Shown here: in pieces, positions 42,290-52,560 of the stretch
Layout: the number at the start of each line of letters is the position of its first letter
Position numbering within the stretch: position 1 is the first letter of the stretch
NCBI GenBank assembly: GCA_025765615.1
Contig: JAIVFJ010000169.1
Span: 1-64,000 of the forward strand
Direction of reading: 5' to 3'
DNA: 64,000 bases
DNA from: Zopfochytrium polystomum
Lineage: Eukaryota > Chytridiomycota > Chytridiomycetes > Chytridiales > Chytridiaceae
Translations under genes and position numbers: made by a program
Notes under the pieces: generated by a model
Database searches by the model: none
What the model was told of the DNA's origin: nothing
The model's input: the letters and a program-made list of their open reading frames with translations, nothing else

Positions 42290-42838
42290 ATTACATTAAC
42301 ATTTAGTGCCTGTCTTTCTTCCTCCGTCGGCCAGAACACTGCAGCCGTGGACAGTTTCCTGCGCGCAAGCGACTTACTGTGCAGTGGATTTGTTTCCGTC
42401 AGACACCAAGGTGCTTCAATCAATGGGGACAGCACCTGACCGCGTCCCCGCAGTTGCCTCACCACCAAACATCATTGAATAGAAAGTGACCTTAGAATTC
42501 ACGTTGACAGTTTGAGAAGTCATGGTGGGAAGAAGGTGGCAGCAGGGGCAAGGGCCAGTGGAACAACCCAGCTTCACCCTCAAGCAGCAAAAGAGCAACA
42601 GCGGAGTGCTAATAAGACACACTCACCATTCCTAGTCCACATCGGTCCAGGGAGAGCAAAATGTTGTGTTGCTGGCAAAACCTTCTAACGGGGAACACCG
42701 CCAGTGCAGCAGTGCGGTGAATGACTCTGTGCACTCTGTTTTCACGACGCCGCTTACCTCGCAGTTCTTGTTCAAAATCATTTTGGACAGGCGAATATAA
42801 TGAGCGTCATGATAACGCCGGAATTATAGATCAAACAG
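42290..42838. other. Intergenic, no gene seen
   Basis: Between copy 1 of the thioesterase and tRNA-Gly. No domain is recognised on either strand. Confidence 0.5.
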
Positions 42839-42909
42839 GCAACAGTGGTTCAGTGGTAGAATTATCGCCTGCCACGCGGTAGACCCGGGTCCGATTCCCG
42901 GCTGTTGCA
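42839..42909 (+). tRNA. tRNA-Gly (anticodon GCC)
   Basis: 71 bases, intronless. Acceptor GCAACAG pairs with CTGTTGC, discriminator A. D-arm TGGTTCAGTGGTAGAA, anticodon loop containing TGCCACG, T-arm CCGGGTCCGATTCCCGG. All stems pair. Confidence 0.95.
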
Positions 42910-43434
42910 CTCCCTTGCGGCCGATCCCTGTCGCCAGCCCGTGTCTTTCTTTCACCCCGTAGATTCCAATCCCTATCGGACACACGGCCCTCTGGGTTCT
43001 GATGAGAACCAGGAGATTATATATATGTTTTGCCCGGAAAAAAGGGGGTTGTGCTCGCAGTGCCTCTCCTTTTTTTTTCTAGGCTTTGCGTGATCTGACA
43101 TTCTAAGCAAACGGAGCCAAACCCTCCCAAGTTATGGTCTGAAACGGTGGCACTGCGGTGGACCCTCTGATCTGCATTCTGTCGCCATCAAACGTGAAAA
43201 AACCGGAATATTGTGGCTGGAATGTTTTGCTTTTGTGGCGAGCTGGCTGACTGTGTACAGCAGGATATGGAATTTGGACCGGATGAAAGATTGTAGCGAT
43301 TTATGGGAAGCACTGGTTGCTGTAGTGTCTGTCGCCTTCTTGACTCAGTTGGCAGAGCGTCTCCCTAGGTGGGTGTCCTGTCAACAGGAGAAGGTCACAC
43401 TTCGATTCTGGTGGGTAATATTAATCACAAAAAA
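42910..43434. other. Intergenic, no gene seen
   Basis: Between tRNA-Gly and the LTR-like segment. A tRNA-like degenerate sequence at 43330-43425 was considered and rejected. Confidence 0.5.
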
Positions 43435-43754
43435 TGTCTGAGTTGGACTCTGTTATGAATCAACCTCTGGAAACCTCTGGAACCTTCTAGAACATTCCTT
43501 CTTGGAACCTTGTGGAACCTTCTGGAACCTTCTTTGCTTTCCTGACTTGTCTTGCTGTCATTGGTATCATTGGTATCATTGTATTACTAATTGCTCTTGC
43601 TGGAACTTTCTTTGAGTCTTGACAAGGAAGACTCTCAAAAGGTGTAAAAGGGGGATGGGGGACCTGTCCCATCCCTCAAGTGAATTATTGTTTTCAATAC
43701 AATCATCACTCCTCTCAGTTCCTGCCCTTGTCCTGTCCTGCCATGTTCCTGACA
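43435..43754 (+). mobile_element. Putative solo LTR (Copia-like), about 320 bases
   Basis: The segment starts TGTCTGAG and ends CTGACA (TG...CA). It has a TATA-like GTGTAAAAGGGGG in its latter half and an AT-rich TTCAATACAATC stretch beyond it, a layout typical of fungal Copia LTRs. It lies in a tRNA-rich, gene-poor stretch where LTR elements prefer to insert. No flanking target-site duplication and no second LTR or internal coding region were found, so the call is tentative. Confidence 0.35.
43467..43534. promoter_or_regulatory. Heat-shock-element-like nGAAnnTTCn array
   Basis: GGAACCTTCTAGAACATTCC at 43479-43498 is a perfect four-unit inverted HSE array, GAA-nn-TTC-nn-GAA-nn-TTC. Further units follow to 43534 (GGAACCTTGTGGAACCTTCT and GGAACCTTC). 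This is the consensus for heat shock factor trimers. It is inside the putative LTR and not directly upstream of a recognised protein gene. Confidence 0.6.
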
Positions 43755-43960
43755 GACTCCTTTGATAATTTGGACCAAACCAAAATTTTCATCAAGTCTG
43801 GTCCAATTTGGTCAGTGCCAGACGCTGGACCCTAGCGATGCCTCTGAGCGCCCAGAGAGATTGCCTTGGGCTTGGCAAGACAATCTGCTGCTGCTTCCTG
43901 CTCAAGATCTTGGTCTCGGTTCTGAGTTTCATGACTGCAAGGGCGAAAAGCTTAATATGG

Positions 43961-44047
43961 CCGACCATAGCTCAGTTGGAAGAGCGCATGACTGTAATTT
44001 CTGGTGTTGATATCATGAGGTCCCCAGTTCGAACCTGGGTGGTCGGA
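43961..44047 (+). tRNA. tRNA-Tyr (anticodon GTA) with a 14-base intron
   Basis: Exon sequence identical to the copy at 4491-4579: acceptor CCGACCA/TGGTCGG, anticodon stem CATGA/TCATG, T-arm CCCAGTTCGAACCTGGG. The intron after position 37 is 14 bases and unrelated in sequence to the other copy's 16-base intron. Confidence 0.95.
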
Positions 44048-45687
44048 CGCAGTGCAACTTGTAGAGACTACTTGCCACACCCACTCAGCGCAGAGCCAAA
44101 TTTTGAGACTCCCTCAATCGTTGTGGGATAAGATTTCGAGAATATTGCGTGCTGACAGAAATTATTGAATCAGCGTGTCCGATCGCGCAACCCAATAAAA
44201 AGCGCCAAAAGTGTACTGCTCAGATTACAAAATAATACCAAAAGGAGCTAAAAATGTCGGAATATAGTGTCAATTTGAACCCTATTTGACATCCTGTACT
44301 ATAGTTTCCTGCCCTTAGGAAACAAGAAGAGAAAAAACCTGTCGCCAAAACATAAAAAGAATGATTCTTCATTTTCTTTTTCTCCTCCCAACCCCCACCA
44401 ACCAAAACAAACAAGTCAGAAAAAAGACGGATGGTCTAAGGAACCTTGGCAGGACCTGTCTGTTGAAACATGCCAGCTTGTTTCTTGCTTGGGATGGCAA
44501 CGTTTTTGGCTGTTGCTGTAAATAGAAAAGACTAAAAATACTCTGAAAACAAAAAAAAGAACAAAAAACTGAAAAACTTTTATTTTTATTTTATTTATTT
44601 TTTGCTGAAGGAGACTTTGGAGTTTGGAATGATCAAAAGTTCCATAAATCCCACGTTAAAATTATTTGAGTCAGCACAGCAACGCCAAATCTGTGACTTT
44701 GCTTGAGTCTGACCACAAACTTTTGTTGCATCCTGCTCAGTGCACTTAACTCTGAATTCGGGCTCAATCGCCGCTTGTGGTGCCCACTACTTGACTTTGC
44801 TTGCCAGTGGGGCTAGAGGATCAACGGTGTGCACTGCACGCTGTCGCTGTGCAGTCTCCGAACAGAATTCTGCTTCCAGGGTCTGCAAAAGACTACGCAC
44901 ATTAGTGAAACGATGTGGTTGTAAGGAATCTCAGCGAGAGGCGCACTCTTGAATCGCGACTGTATGAGCGCCTAACTATTGTGCTGACTGTCATTGGCCC
45001 GACTGTGACGAGGGGAATTCGAGGATGCGAACCGAGTACGTGGTCTCTTGGAGACTTGTGCATTGCCAGGAAAGAGCGAGAGGTGGCGAATTAGTTCGTC
45101 GTGGTGAAGATGCGTTGTCAGTATCAGGCGCTCAAAGTGCTGTACGTTTTGCGGGCTGAATGATTTTCATTGTACTCTGGTAGCGTAAAGAGGGTGGCCG
45201 TGTGGGCGCTCATCGTCTGAGGGAGTGGTGGCCATGGTTGACTGCGAGTGTTTTTGACATTACGGGGGAGGGGGCGCGACACGCAGCCACCGGCATGCCT
45301 TCCGAGTTTGGTGTTGGTTGCTGGCTGGTTCACAGACACCACTGTACTCGAGCGAGCGAGGTTCGGCGAATATCCAACCAGGGCCGTGTATTAAGAGAGG
45401 CTGCTGCGTGGGCTGGCCCGTGAATTTGTTGATGAAGTGGCGCCATTTGGGACGATGCGGGTGAAAAAAATGAAGAAAGAGAAAAAAAAAAAGAAAAAAA
45501 AAAAGGGAACCGAAGAAAGCCACGCTCAAACCCCCTTTTTTTCTTCTTTCTCTTTTTCTTTTCTTCCTTTCATTTTTTTTCTTCTTTTGGACAAAGAATC
45601 TGAGCGCGGAAGCTCGGAAGAACCCTTTTGCCGCCAAATGAAGACAAATGCGCCAACATTTCTAATGCGGGCGAATCCGCCCGTTGC
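44048..45687. other. 1.6 kb gene-poor, AT-richer stretch
   Basis: No coding domain, tRNA or transposase motif is seen. The region is AT-rich (A-runs near 44520-44600) relative to the flanks and ends with mixed poly-A/poly-T near 45480-45590. It may be old transposon debris. Confidence 0.5.
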
Positions 45688-45695
45688 TATAAATA
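45688..45695 (+). promoter_or_regulatory. TATA box of thioesterase copy 2
   Basis: TATAAATA about 95 bases upstream of the ATG at 45784. Confidence 0.6.
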
Positions 45696-45783
45696 AAGCC
45701 GCAGCAGCGGTTGGGGGTGGTAGAACACAAGCGCCTCCTCCCAAAGCACTCTTCCATCGACAGACCCAACATCCAGTCCCCAT

Positions 45784-46406
45784 ATGCCGCCGTTTCACTC
45801 TTTTCCACTTGACCGCCAGCGCGCAATAGCAAAGGAACAGCAGGCCGAGCGGTCAAGCATGGTACTTGTCGCATAGAATTCTTACGACGCCCTCATTTAA
45901 CCCCAGATTGACAGTACACTGGCCGCTGGGACCCAGAGGTATTCAAGTGGCTCAAATTTGTTGAGGCGACGAAAGACGGACGGTTTATTTGGGAGCTCAA
46001 TGTTCGTGATGTCTGCTTCGCGACTCTCAGAAGATGGTTATTGACCCGACGCAACTCCTTGACTTAGGTGACCAAGCTAATGGTGAATGGAATGGACGGT
46101 CTCCACGGCGGGTGCCTTTCCACGATCGTTGACGTGGCCACTTCCGTCGCCAAAGGTCTGACCGACACGGGAGAGGGGCGCACAGTGATTCTCGGCCCGT
46201 CCGTCGACCTGTCGACAAGCTTCGTGTCGGCGGCAAAGCTTGGAGAGACCATCTTTGTCGAGGTAGCGCTCCCCGCGATACGGAAAACCATGATGTTTGC
46301 CAGGATCGAAATATACCAGAAAAACGCTGACGGGACGAGGGGGGGCCTCGTCTCGCAGACGATACACACTGTGGCGCTTCCCACAGTGCCTCGGCCCAAC
46401 CTTTGA
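45784..46406 (+). CDS. Hotdog-fold acyl-CoA thioesterase (copy 2)
   Basis: Three exons, 45784-45861, 45915-46001 and 46068-46406, 167 residues. All introns are phase 0 and sit at the same places as in copy 3. Exon 1 gives MPPFHSFPLDRQRAI. Exon 2 gives WLKFVEATKDGRFIWELN, the beta-strand with the invariant aromatic. Exon 3 carries the thioesterase motif LHGGCLSTIVDVAT (the HGG-x-x-x-x-D type of the 4HBT/THEM group), SLSTSFVSAAKLGETIFVEV and TMMFARIEIY. These enzymes hydrolyse acyl-CoA or aryl-CoA thioesters as dimers or tetramers. Substrate is not predictable. Confidence 0.85.
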
Positions 46407-46823
46407 GGAGAAAATCCACGGCTCCTCGAGCCCCATTTTCGCTGTCTCACCTTTTTGTTTTGTTTCCGTCAATTTGCACGCATAGTAAACTATTTGAATG
46501 ACAACAACCACCGCGTTCCCTTGTTTCGAACTGCGCACCGCGCAGCCCCCAATCCTCGTCCTCGTGGCTCCTCACTGTCCACGACCCATCTCTTCGGCAT
46601 TGCTCGCTCTCGGGGATTCGAAAAATGCCAAGAGGACGAAGTCGGTCTCGATCGGGTTATTGATCCGAGTTTGGCATACGTCAAAGCCAGAAAAGGAAGG
46701 TCGGGATTCGTGCCGGGTTCCGAGCAGACCGTCCCTCCAGTTCGTTCACTGCGCAGTCGCCGAAACAAAAATTAAAAAAAAACAGTGTCTCTTTCCAACG
46801 GAAGCGAAGAAGAAGAAGAAGGG
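46407..46823. other. Intergenic, no gene seen
   Basis: Upstream of the mpaB-like gene, with poly-A just before it. A GTG-initiated extension of the mpaB frame to 46785 exists but is unlikely. Confidence 0.5.
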
Positions 46824-47963
46824 ATGCCAGAAGGGCTTCTTGGCGCGGCGACGGCCGCCGTCGTCGCGTATCTCCTGCTCGTCAGGATCCTTCGGCATCG
46901 CCGCATCAACGACCTCATTGCGCAGCACGGGCAGCACCCGCTCTCGCTGACCCCCGAAGCCGCGCGCAGCATCTTTGTCGCCTCCACCACCCTCGAGTTC
47001 CCCTTCATGTCCAAGATCGCGCCCGGGCTGTCCCTCTTCCGCTCCTTTGCGCTCCCGACCGTCTCCAAGCTGCTCGTCGCCACGCGCCAGATCTGCAATC
47101 CGGCCGCAAGCTCCAAGCGCTTCGTCGACACGGTGCTCGCCGTGCACGCGTGGACCGTCGAGCCCGCCGACTCGCTGCACGCCAACACCATTATCGCGCG
47201 CGTCAACTGGCTGCACGAGCACTACAAGAAGCACATCGACCGCGACTCGATGGCGTACGTCCTTTCCGCCTTCGTCGTCGGCCCCGCGCGGTACGTCGAC
47301 GCGTACGAGTGGCGGCGGACGACGCCGCTCGAGAACGCGGCGGCCGCGGCCGTATGGCACGAGGTCGGGCTCAAGATGGGCATCGCGAGGACGCCGCGGA
47401 CGTTTGACGAGTTCGTGGCAGAGTTTGACGGGATAGAGGCGCGGATGATGCAGTTCCACCCGGACAACACCGCCGTCGCCGAGGCCGGCTTGCAGTCTCT
47501 GATGGCCGCGTACCCGAGCGCGCTGCGGCCCGTCATGCGCGCGGTGCTCCTGTCGTTCATCGACGAAAAGATGGTCCGGGCGCTGGGACTTACTCCCCCT
47601 CCCAAGCTCGTCGCCGTCGTCGTCCGCGGGTTGCTGTACGCGAGGGCTCTGTTTGTCAGGCACCTCATGCTACCGAGGTCCCGGCCGGTGTTCATTGCTG
47701 AGGCTGTGGGCGATCGGCTCTTCATGAAGGATGAACCGACCGCAATTTACGTCAAGCCAACGTTTTGGAACAGATGGGGACTCTCTGCATGGCTCGTTAG
47801 ATGGGGCGGGCGACCGGTTCCCGGTGATAAAGGAACGTACCCAGAAGGCTGCGATCCGAGGACAATTGGTCCTGTCTCCTTCATTGGACAAGGAGATGCG
47901 GATGTCCGCGAGCGTGCCGAGGAATTGATGCGCGGAATCTACCGTGCGAATGTATGGGTGTGA
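46824..47963 (+). CDS. mpaB/rubber-oxygenase family protein (DUF2236), ER-anchored
   Basis: Single exon, 379 residues. An N-terminal signal anchor (LLGAATAAVVAYLLLVRIL) is followed by the DUF2236 core. Signature blocks are ALPTVSKLLVATRQICNPAA, HANTIIARVNWLHEHYKKHI (helix with the conserved heme-region histidines), RYVDAYEWRRTTPLENAAAA and FDEFVAEFDGIEARMMQF. This is the family of Penicillium mpaB, an ER oxygenase that cleaves a prenyl side chain, and of bacterial latex-clearing proteins. Here it probably oxidises a lipid or terpenoid substrate at the ER membrane. It is convergent with the TauD gene. An AATAAA lies about 110 bases past the stop. Confidence 0.85.
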   Translation: MPEGLLGAATAAVVAYLLLVRILRHRRINDLIAQHGQHPLSLTPEAARSIFVASTTLEFPFMSKIAPGLSLFRSFALPTVSKLLVATRQICNPAASSKRFVDTVLAVHAWTVEPADSLHANTIIARVNWLHEHYKKHIDRDSMAYVLSAFVVGPARYVDAYEWRRTTPLENAAAAAVWHEVGLKMGIARTPRTFDEFVAEFDGIEARMMQFHPDNTAVAEAGLQSLMAAYPSALRPVMRAVLLSFIDEKMVRALGLTPPPKLVAVVVRGLLYARALFVRHLMLPRSRPVFIAEAVGDRLFMKDEPTAIYVKPTFWNRWGLSAWLVRWGGRPVPGDKGTYPEGCDPRTIGPVSFIGQGDADVRERAEELMRGIYRANVWV

Positions 47964-48147
47964 AAGCTGTTTTGTCCCCAACTTGCAATCGAGCGTCATA
48001 GGTTGAAAACCAACAGTCTTTTTTCGTCAAGAGATCCTTCTTTTTTGCGACGAGACAGTTTATTCGAAGAAAATAAAGAATGATATCAACACAACACAGA
48101 CGCACAGAAGCTCCGCCAAGCGATCTCTCCTCCTCGGCTGGTCACTT

Positions 48148-49625
48148 TCAGTACTCATCCTTTTTCCCCGAGCTGCTTCCTTGCAAGAAGCTGCGGGGAT
48201 CAAAATTCCAGGTCTCTTCCGCGTCGTCCTCTTTCTCAAACCGAGTCTTTCCCTCACCCTTGAGATGCCCACTGTCGCTTTTCTCCCACTGAATCCTCTC
48301 CGTGCTCAACCACAACCTAACCAGATGCCGCTGAGTCTCCTCGCTGTCCTTGTACTCTTCCCTCGCGTGGAACACCTCGTAGTTGTTCAAAAACTGAATG
48401 TCCCCACGGCGGATCGGAATATTCACGCCATGCTTCGCCCCCAAAAAGTGCAGCGTGTCGAGCGCCTCCTTCTGCTCCTCGGTCACCTTTGGAAGGCTCT
48501 TGTGCCTGCCCCAGATGCCGTACCCCGTGACGCTGCGGCGCGCGATGGCGGCGACGATGCGGCCGTTGTCGTAGTACAGCAGCGGCCGCTCGACGTGGTT
48601 GCCCGGGGTGCCGTGGAGGTAGTTGCCAATGTCGAGGGTCCATTTGGACGCGAGGGTCGCGATGACGTCGGGGCGGGTCTTTGCGATGTCGTTGTAGACC
48701 TTCCCGACGGACGCCAGCTGCGAGTCGCCGCCGGACGCGGCGCCGTGCAGGACGAGGAAGGAGGCGATGTTGCCGCCGGGAATCGCGTCCGTGTGGTAAA
48801 CTTGGAAGACGGTTTCTTGCGCGGGCGCTGCAATGTCCTCGGGCTTGAAGCTGGCTGTGGACAGGCAAAAATTTTGGAGTCAGTAAGCATGGGCGTCTTG
48901 GAAGACTGTTTTCGAGAAACTCACGATCGGCTCGGATGTGCGCGAGCACGCCGCGTACTTGGTTCAGCCGCTTGTCGCCAATGTACGAGGCCAGTCCCGC
49001 GTAAATGATGGTTGCCTCCTCGTCCGTGTAGTTGTCAATGTCGAATCCACGGATTTGGAAAAACCCGAGCCCGTTGAGCAGCTGGTCCACCCAGACTTCG
49101 GTGCGGGCCTTGAGCTCGTCAGACAGAGGGAAAGTTGTGCGGTTTAGCTTGGAAAGGGGGAGGTCGAGGGACTTCCAGTGGGTGAACGCGGATCGGAGCT
49201 CCGCGTTGTCGGATTCCGTGAGGGTGTACAGCCATTTCTCTGGGTTGTTTTGGACTTCAAAGCCGTCCCAAACCTTTGCGGACAATAACATTAGGGAGCG
49301 GGCGCGAGGGGAACTCCTCAAGTTCGGATGTTTGGAGGAAACCGCTTACCGATGGGCCTTCGATCGCAGTCGGGAATCCTTCAGGGAGCGGCACGCCACG
49401 AGCCTTTGGGGCGTTCTTAATCTGGCGCTCGACCCACTGCGGGCGGCTGGGGAAGTAGGTGAAGGTGGGGTCGACGGGGTATTCGCGCTTTATATCGTCA
49501 ACGCTCCATCCGGCTTGGGCGGGAGAGAGTACCGCCTTCTTGGTCTCGGCGGATGGCGCTGTGGATGGCGTTGTGAGGTTGGAGGAGTTCGGTTCCGGGG
49601 CTTTCTCTGCGACTGCTGGCGCCAT
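48148..49625 (-). CDS. TauD/TfdA-family 2-oxoglutarate dioxygenase
   Basis: Three exons: 49625-49350, 49273-48925 and 48854-48148, 443 residues. It has the N-terminal SVDDIKREYPVDPTFTYFPS and the TauD core: LNGLGFFQIRGFDIDNYTDE, the iron motif YHTDAIPGG (H229, D231), and the distal FLNNYEVFHARE (H371) followed by RHLVRLWLS (R388, 2-oxoglutarate). Between them lies the HGTPGNHVERPLLYYDN block typical of fungal TauD homologues. Family members take taurine, other sulfonates, or gamma-butyrobetaine-like substrates. No targeting signal is evident. TATATAAAAC lies about 115 bases upstream. Confidence 0.88.
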
Positions 49626-49737
49626 TGTTGCTTCGTGGATTGGATGAGGGTGTTTGTGTGTGTGTGTGGTGTAAGCACGAACTTGGAGGAGGAGGAGGAG
49701 TTGCGCCGAGGGGCAGTGGAGGGAACTGCAGCGTGTG

Positions 49738-49746
49738 TTTTATATA
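49738..49746 (-). promoter_or_regulatory. TATA box of the TauD gene
   Basis: Minus-strand TATATAAAA about 115 bases upstream of the ATG at 49625. Confidence 0.6.
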
Positions 49747-50094
49747 CTTGCAGGGAGGGGGCTGGCGGCCGATGATCCTTCGTGCGAGCGTTTCAAATCA
49801 TCATCATCGGCGCGCGTTCGCGACATTGGGGATTGCGGGCGGGCGGTGGCGCAATCAGCATTAGCGTCCAGGGTTTCGGTAGAGTTTCGACACTTGCAAG
49901 ATCGATGGCGTCATTTCTTCTTTCTTCTTCTCCTTTATTTTATTTTCTTTTCTTTTTTTTCTTTTCTTTTTTTTATTTTCTTTTTTTTTCTCTTTCGCTT
50001 TCAGTACAGTATAATGCTTGCTTGGCACGGCATTTGAATGATTTTGACCACCCGCCCGCACGCAGTCTTTCCATAAGCATACACATTACCACAA

Positions 50095-50126
<32 letters not shown>

Positions 50127-50258
50127 ACAACTGTTTCCCAAGAAACAGGCACCGTTTGTCATTCATATCAAACGTCTCCCATTCGTGCGGGGCAACAACG
50201 CACGAGTCGAAAATATCCAAGAAACAACCAAAAATAAATATAATCCCAACCTCAACCA
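49747..50258. other. Divergent intergenic region
   Basis: Shared upstream region of TauD (minus) and the hemerythrin gene (plus). Poly-T tracts 49925-49990 and (CA)n 50097-50120. No gene is seen. Confidence 0.6.
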
Positions 50259-52192
50259 ATGGGCTACTACGACATCGCCACTGTCCCCTTCATCGACGCC
50301 CCCTCGCGCGTCTCAGACGACCCCACAACCAGCACCGCCTTCAACGACATCGTGCTCCTCGACCACCGCGACGCCGTCAAATGCCACCAGCGCGTCAAGG
50401 CCCTCGCCGCATCCGCCGCGTCCGAGAGCGGCGGCGGCGGTGACGAGAGCACCCTCGCCGATCTCCGGCGCTGGACTGCGCAGCTAGTGTGGCTGGTCAT
50501 GCGCCACTCCAAGGCTGAGGAGCTGGTCATGTACCCCGAGATGGAAAAGATGGGAGGGGAGTCGCGAAAGCTCGCCAAGGAAGGGGAAAAGGCGCACGAG
50601 AAGGTCGAGGAGGCGGTTCGTGGTCTGGTCAAGGAGATGGAAGCTGTGGGCAGTAAGGAGTTTATGAGCAAGCTGGACGATGTGATGGAGGAGCTGAAGG
50701 CGCACATGGCGCAGGAGGAGATGGAGGATTTGGTACTGATGAAGAAGCAGTTGAGTGCCCGTTTTTATATATTTTTGCTTCTTTTTTCCCCAACCTTTCA
50801 AGCCTTTCGTGTGCTGCCTTGCCATTGCACACGCCAACTATGAAGTTCCTCATTAGGCTTGACGAAGAGAGGATGACGGACCTCGGCGAAATTCTTCTTG
50901 CCGTGAAGCGGATGGAGCCCATCCACGCTCGCCCGACTCCTGGAAAACCCCAAAAGCAGAAAATTCGCGACGTTATGGAAATGATGGCGGGACCCATGGA
51001 CGAGTTGCGAGAGTCGCTCGGTGAATTTCCCAGCCCGAAAGAGGTCAAGGAGGTTCTTCGCGCGGATATGGAGCAGCAAATGAAGGGTGGTGGAAAGGGA
51101 GAAGGTGCGCCCGGCCAGCAGGCAGAGGATGAAGACGAAGACGAAGGCGAGGAGGACGAAGATTACGTCTACGAGGAGGAGGAGGAGGACGAGGAGCTCG
51201 AGTACAAAGAGGACGCGGAGGACGCCGAAGACGAGGGCAGAAGCGAGGAGACACAGACAAAGCCAGCGCCCCCCAAGCGGGGCAAGGTCTTCCGCCGCCG
51301 GTTCCAAGCGCAAGACCAGCAAGGTGGCGGAGGCGACGACGACGAGAAGCCCAAGGACGAAAAGGCCGAGGAGGACAAGCCGCCCACGCGCAAAAAGAGC
51401 GGCGGTCGCGTGCTCCGCCGCAGCGCGTCGAGCCCGCGCGGCGGTGGCGGCGGGAGCAGCGCCAAGAAATCCCGGCTTCCCGGCAAGGACTACGACTTTA
51501 CACGAGTCCCTGCCGCCCGCGCGCCGTGCGCGGTCGCGTCGAACCCCGCCACCAGCACGTCGCTGATCGACGCGCTCCTCGTCGACCACCGGGAGGTGCA
51601 GCTTCTCTTCGAGCACGTGCGGGCGCAAACGCAAGCCAGCGGCGGGTTCGACGCCGCGGAGGCGCGGCGGTGGCTGGGACAGCTGCTGTGGGCGATGACG
51701 CGGCACTCTGTCGCGGAGCAGGAGGTGCTGTACGCGGAGATGGAGGAGAGCGGGCGGGACGAGCTGGTGCCTCTGGCGGAGGAGGCGCGGCGGACGCACG
51801 AGGAGGTGGACAAGCTGGTGCTGGAGATAGTGGCGCAGATGGTGGACACGAGGGAGACGGAGTTTTTGTTTATGGAGAAGGTGGAGGAGGCGATGGAGTT
51901 GCTGGCGGAGCACATTAACCACGAGGAGACGGTGGAGCTGCAGGAGATGAAGAAGGTGATGAGCGAGGACGAGCAGCAGGAGGCTGGAGAGCTTTTCATG
52001 ATGGTGAAGCGAATGCAGCCGACGAATGCGCGACCCGTGTTGGCCTCACGTGAGCCAAAGAGGGTGGTTGAAGTTGTCGAAAAGGTCGCCATACCTCTCG
52101 ACAAGCTGAGGAAGCAACTGATATCATTTCCAAGCCCCATCGAAGTGAAGCGCCTGTTACTCGCAAAGATTTCGGATCGGTTGGAGGAGTAG
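50259..52192 (+). CDS. Double hemerythrin (HHE) domain protein
   Basis: Two exons, 50259-50749 and 50857-52192, 608 residues. The first HHE domain has the helices LLDHRDAVKCHQR, MRHSKAEELVMYPEME, AHEKVEE and HMAQEEMEDL. A helix pair containing ILLAVKRMEPIHARP and a FPSPKEV segment follows. Then comes a long acidic linker (EDEDEDEGEEDEDY) and a basic stretch (RRRFQAQ, RKKSGGRVLRRSAS). The second HHE domain repeats the pattern: LVDHREVQLLFEHV, TRHSVAEQEVLYAEME, THEEVDKL and HINHEETVEL, and then MMVKRMQPTNARP and FPSPIEVKRLL, again in the same order. The HHE fold binds a di-iron or other metal site and serves in oxygen, NO or iron sensing. Expected metal ligand His and Glu are present in both halves. 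The donor of the intron is GTTGAG. Confidence 0.85.
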
Positions 52193-52560
52193 CATGGTGC
52201 TCCTTTCGCTTCCTCTTTGTTTCCAGTCTTACTCTGGCATAATGCAACAATACACGTGCATTTGTAGTACGCAGTCCATTCAGCCGATCTGAAAGCACAG
52301 CTGGTGCGTGGATCAACGTTCGATCGGGTGGGAGACAGTACTGCGTGACAATCGGGGAAAAGAATGTGCAGGCCAAACTGTCTCCCAATCGTTCATTTAA
52401 ATTGAGCCAAATATCCCACCAAAAGAGAGAGAAAAGTGACTATCACCCCCGCACCACCTTCAAACTGCCTCGACTGAAGCTCCCCAAGCTCTTCATCCGA
52501 CCGGCTCTCGTGCTCCGCCACCCACGCTCCAACGCTTTCGCGCGATCGTCCAACATTGGC
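52193..52560. other. Intergenic
   Basis: Separates the two hemerythrin genes, same orientation. The frame of the second gene is open upstream to 52345 but has no ATG there. Confidence 0.5.

Noticed and set aside
43325..43425. tRNA-like sequence with a D-arm-like GACTCAGTTGGCAGAGC and a pairable TCTCC/GGAGA anticodon stem
   Set aside because: The acceptor stem does not pair, the T-stem has mismatches, and a large insertion would be needed in the loop. Probably a decayed tRNA or chance.
44048..45687. Search for hidden protein genes in the tRNA-island region
   Set aside because: Only short frames without motifs or splice-consistent extensions were found.
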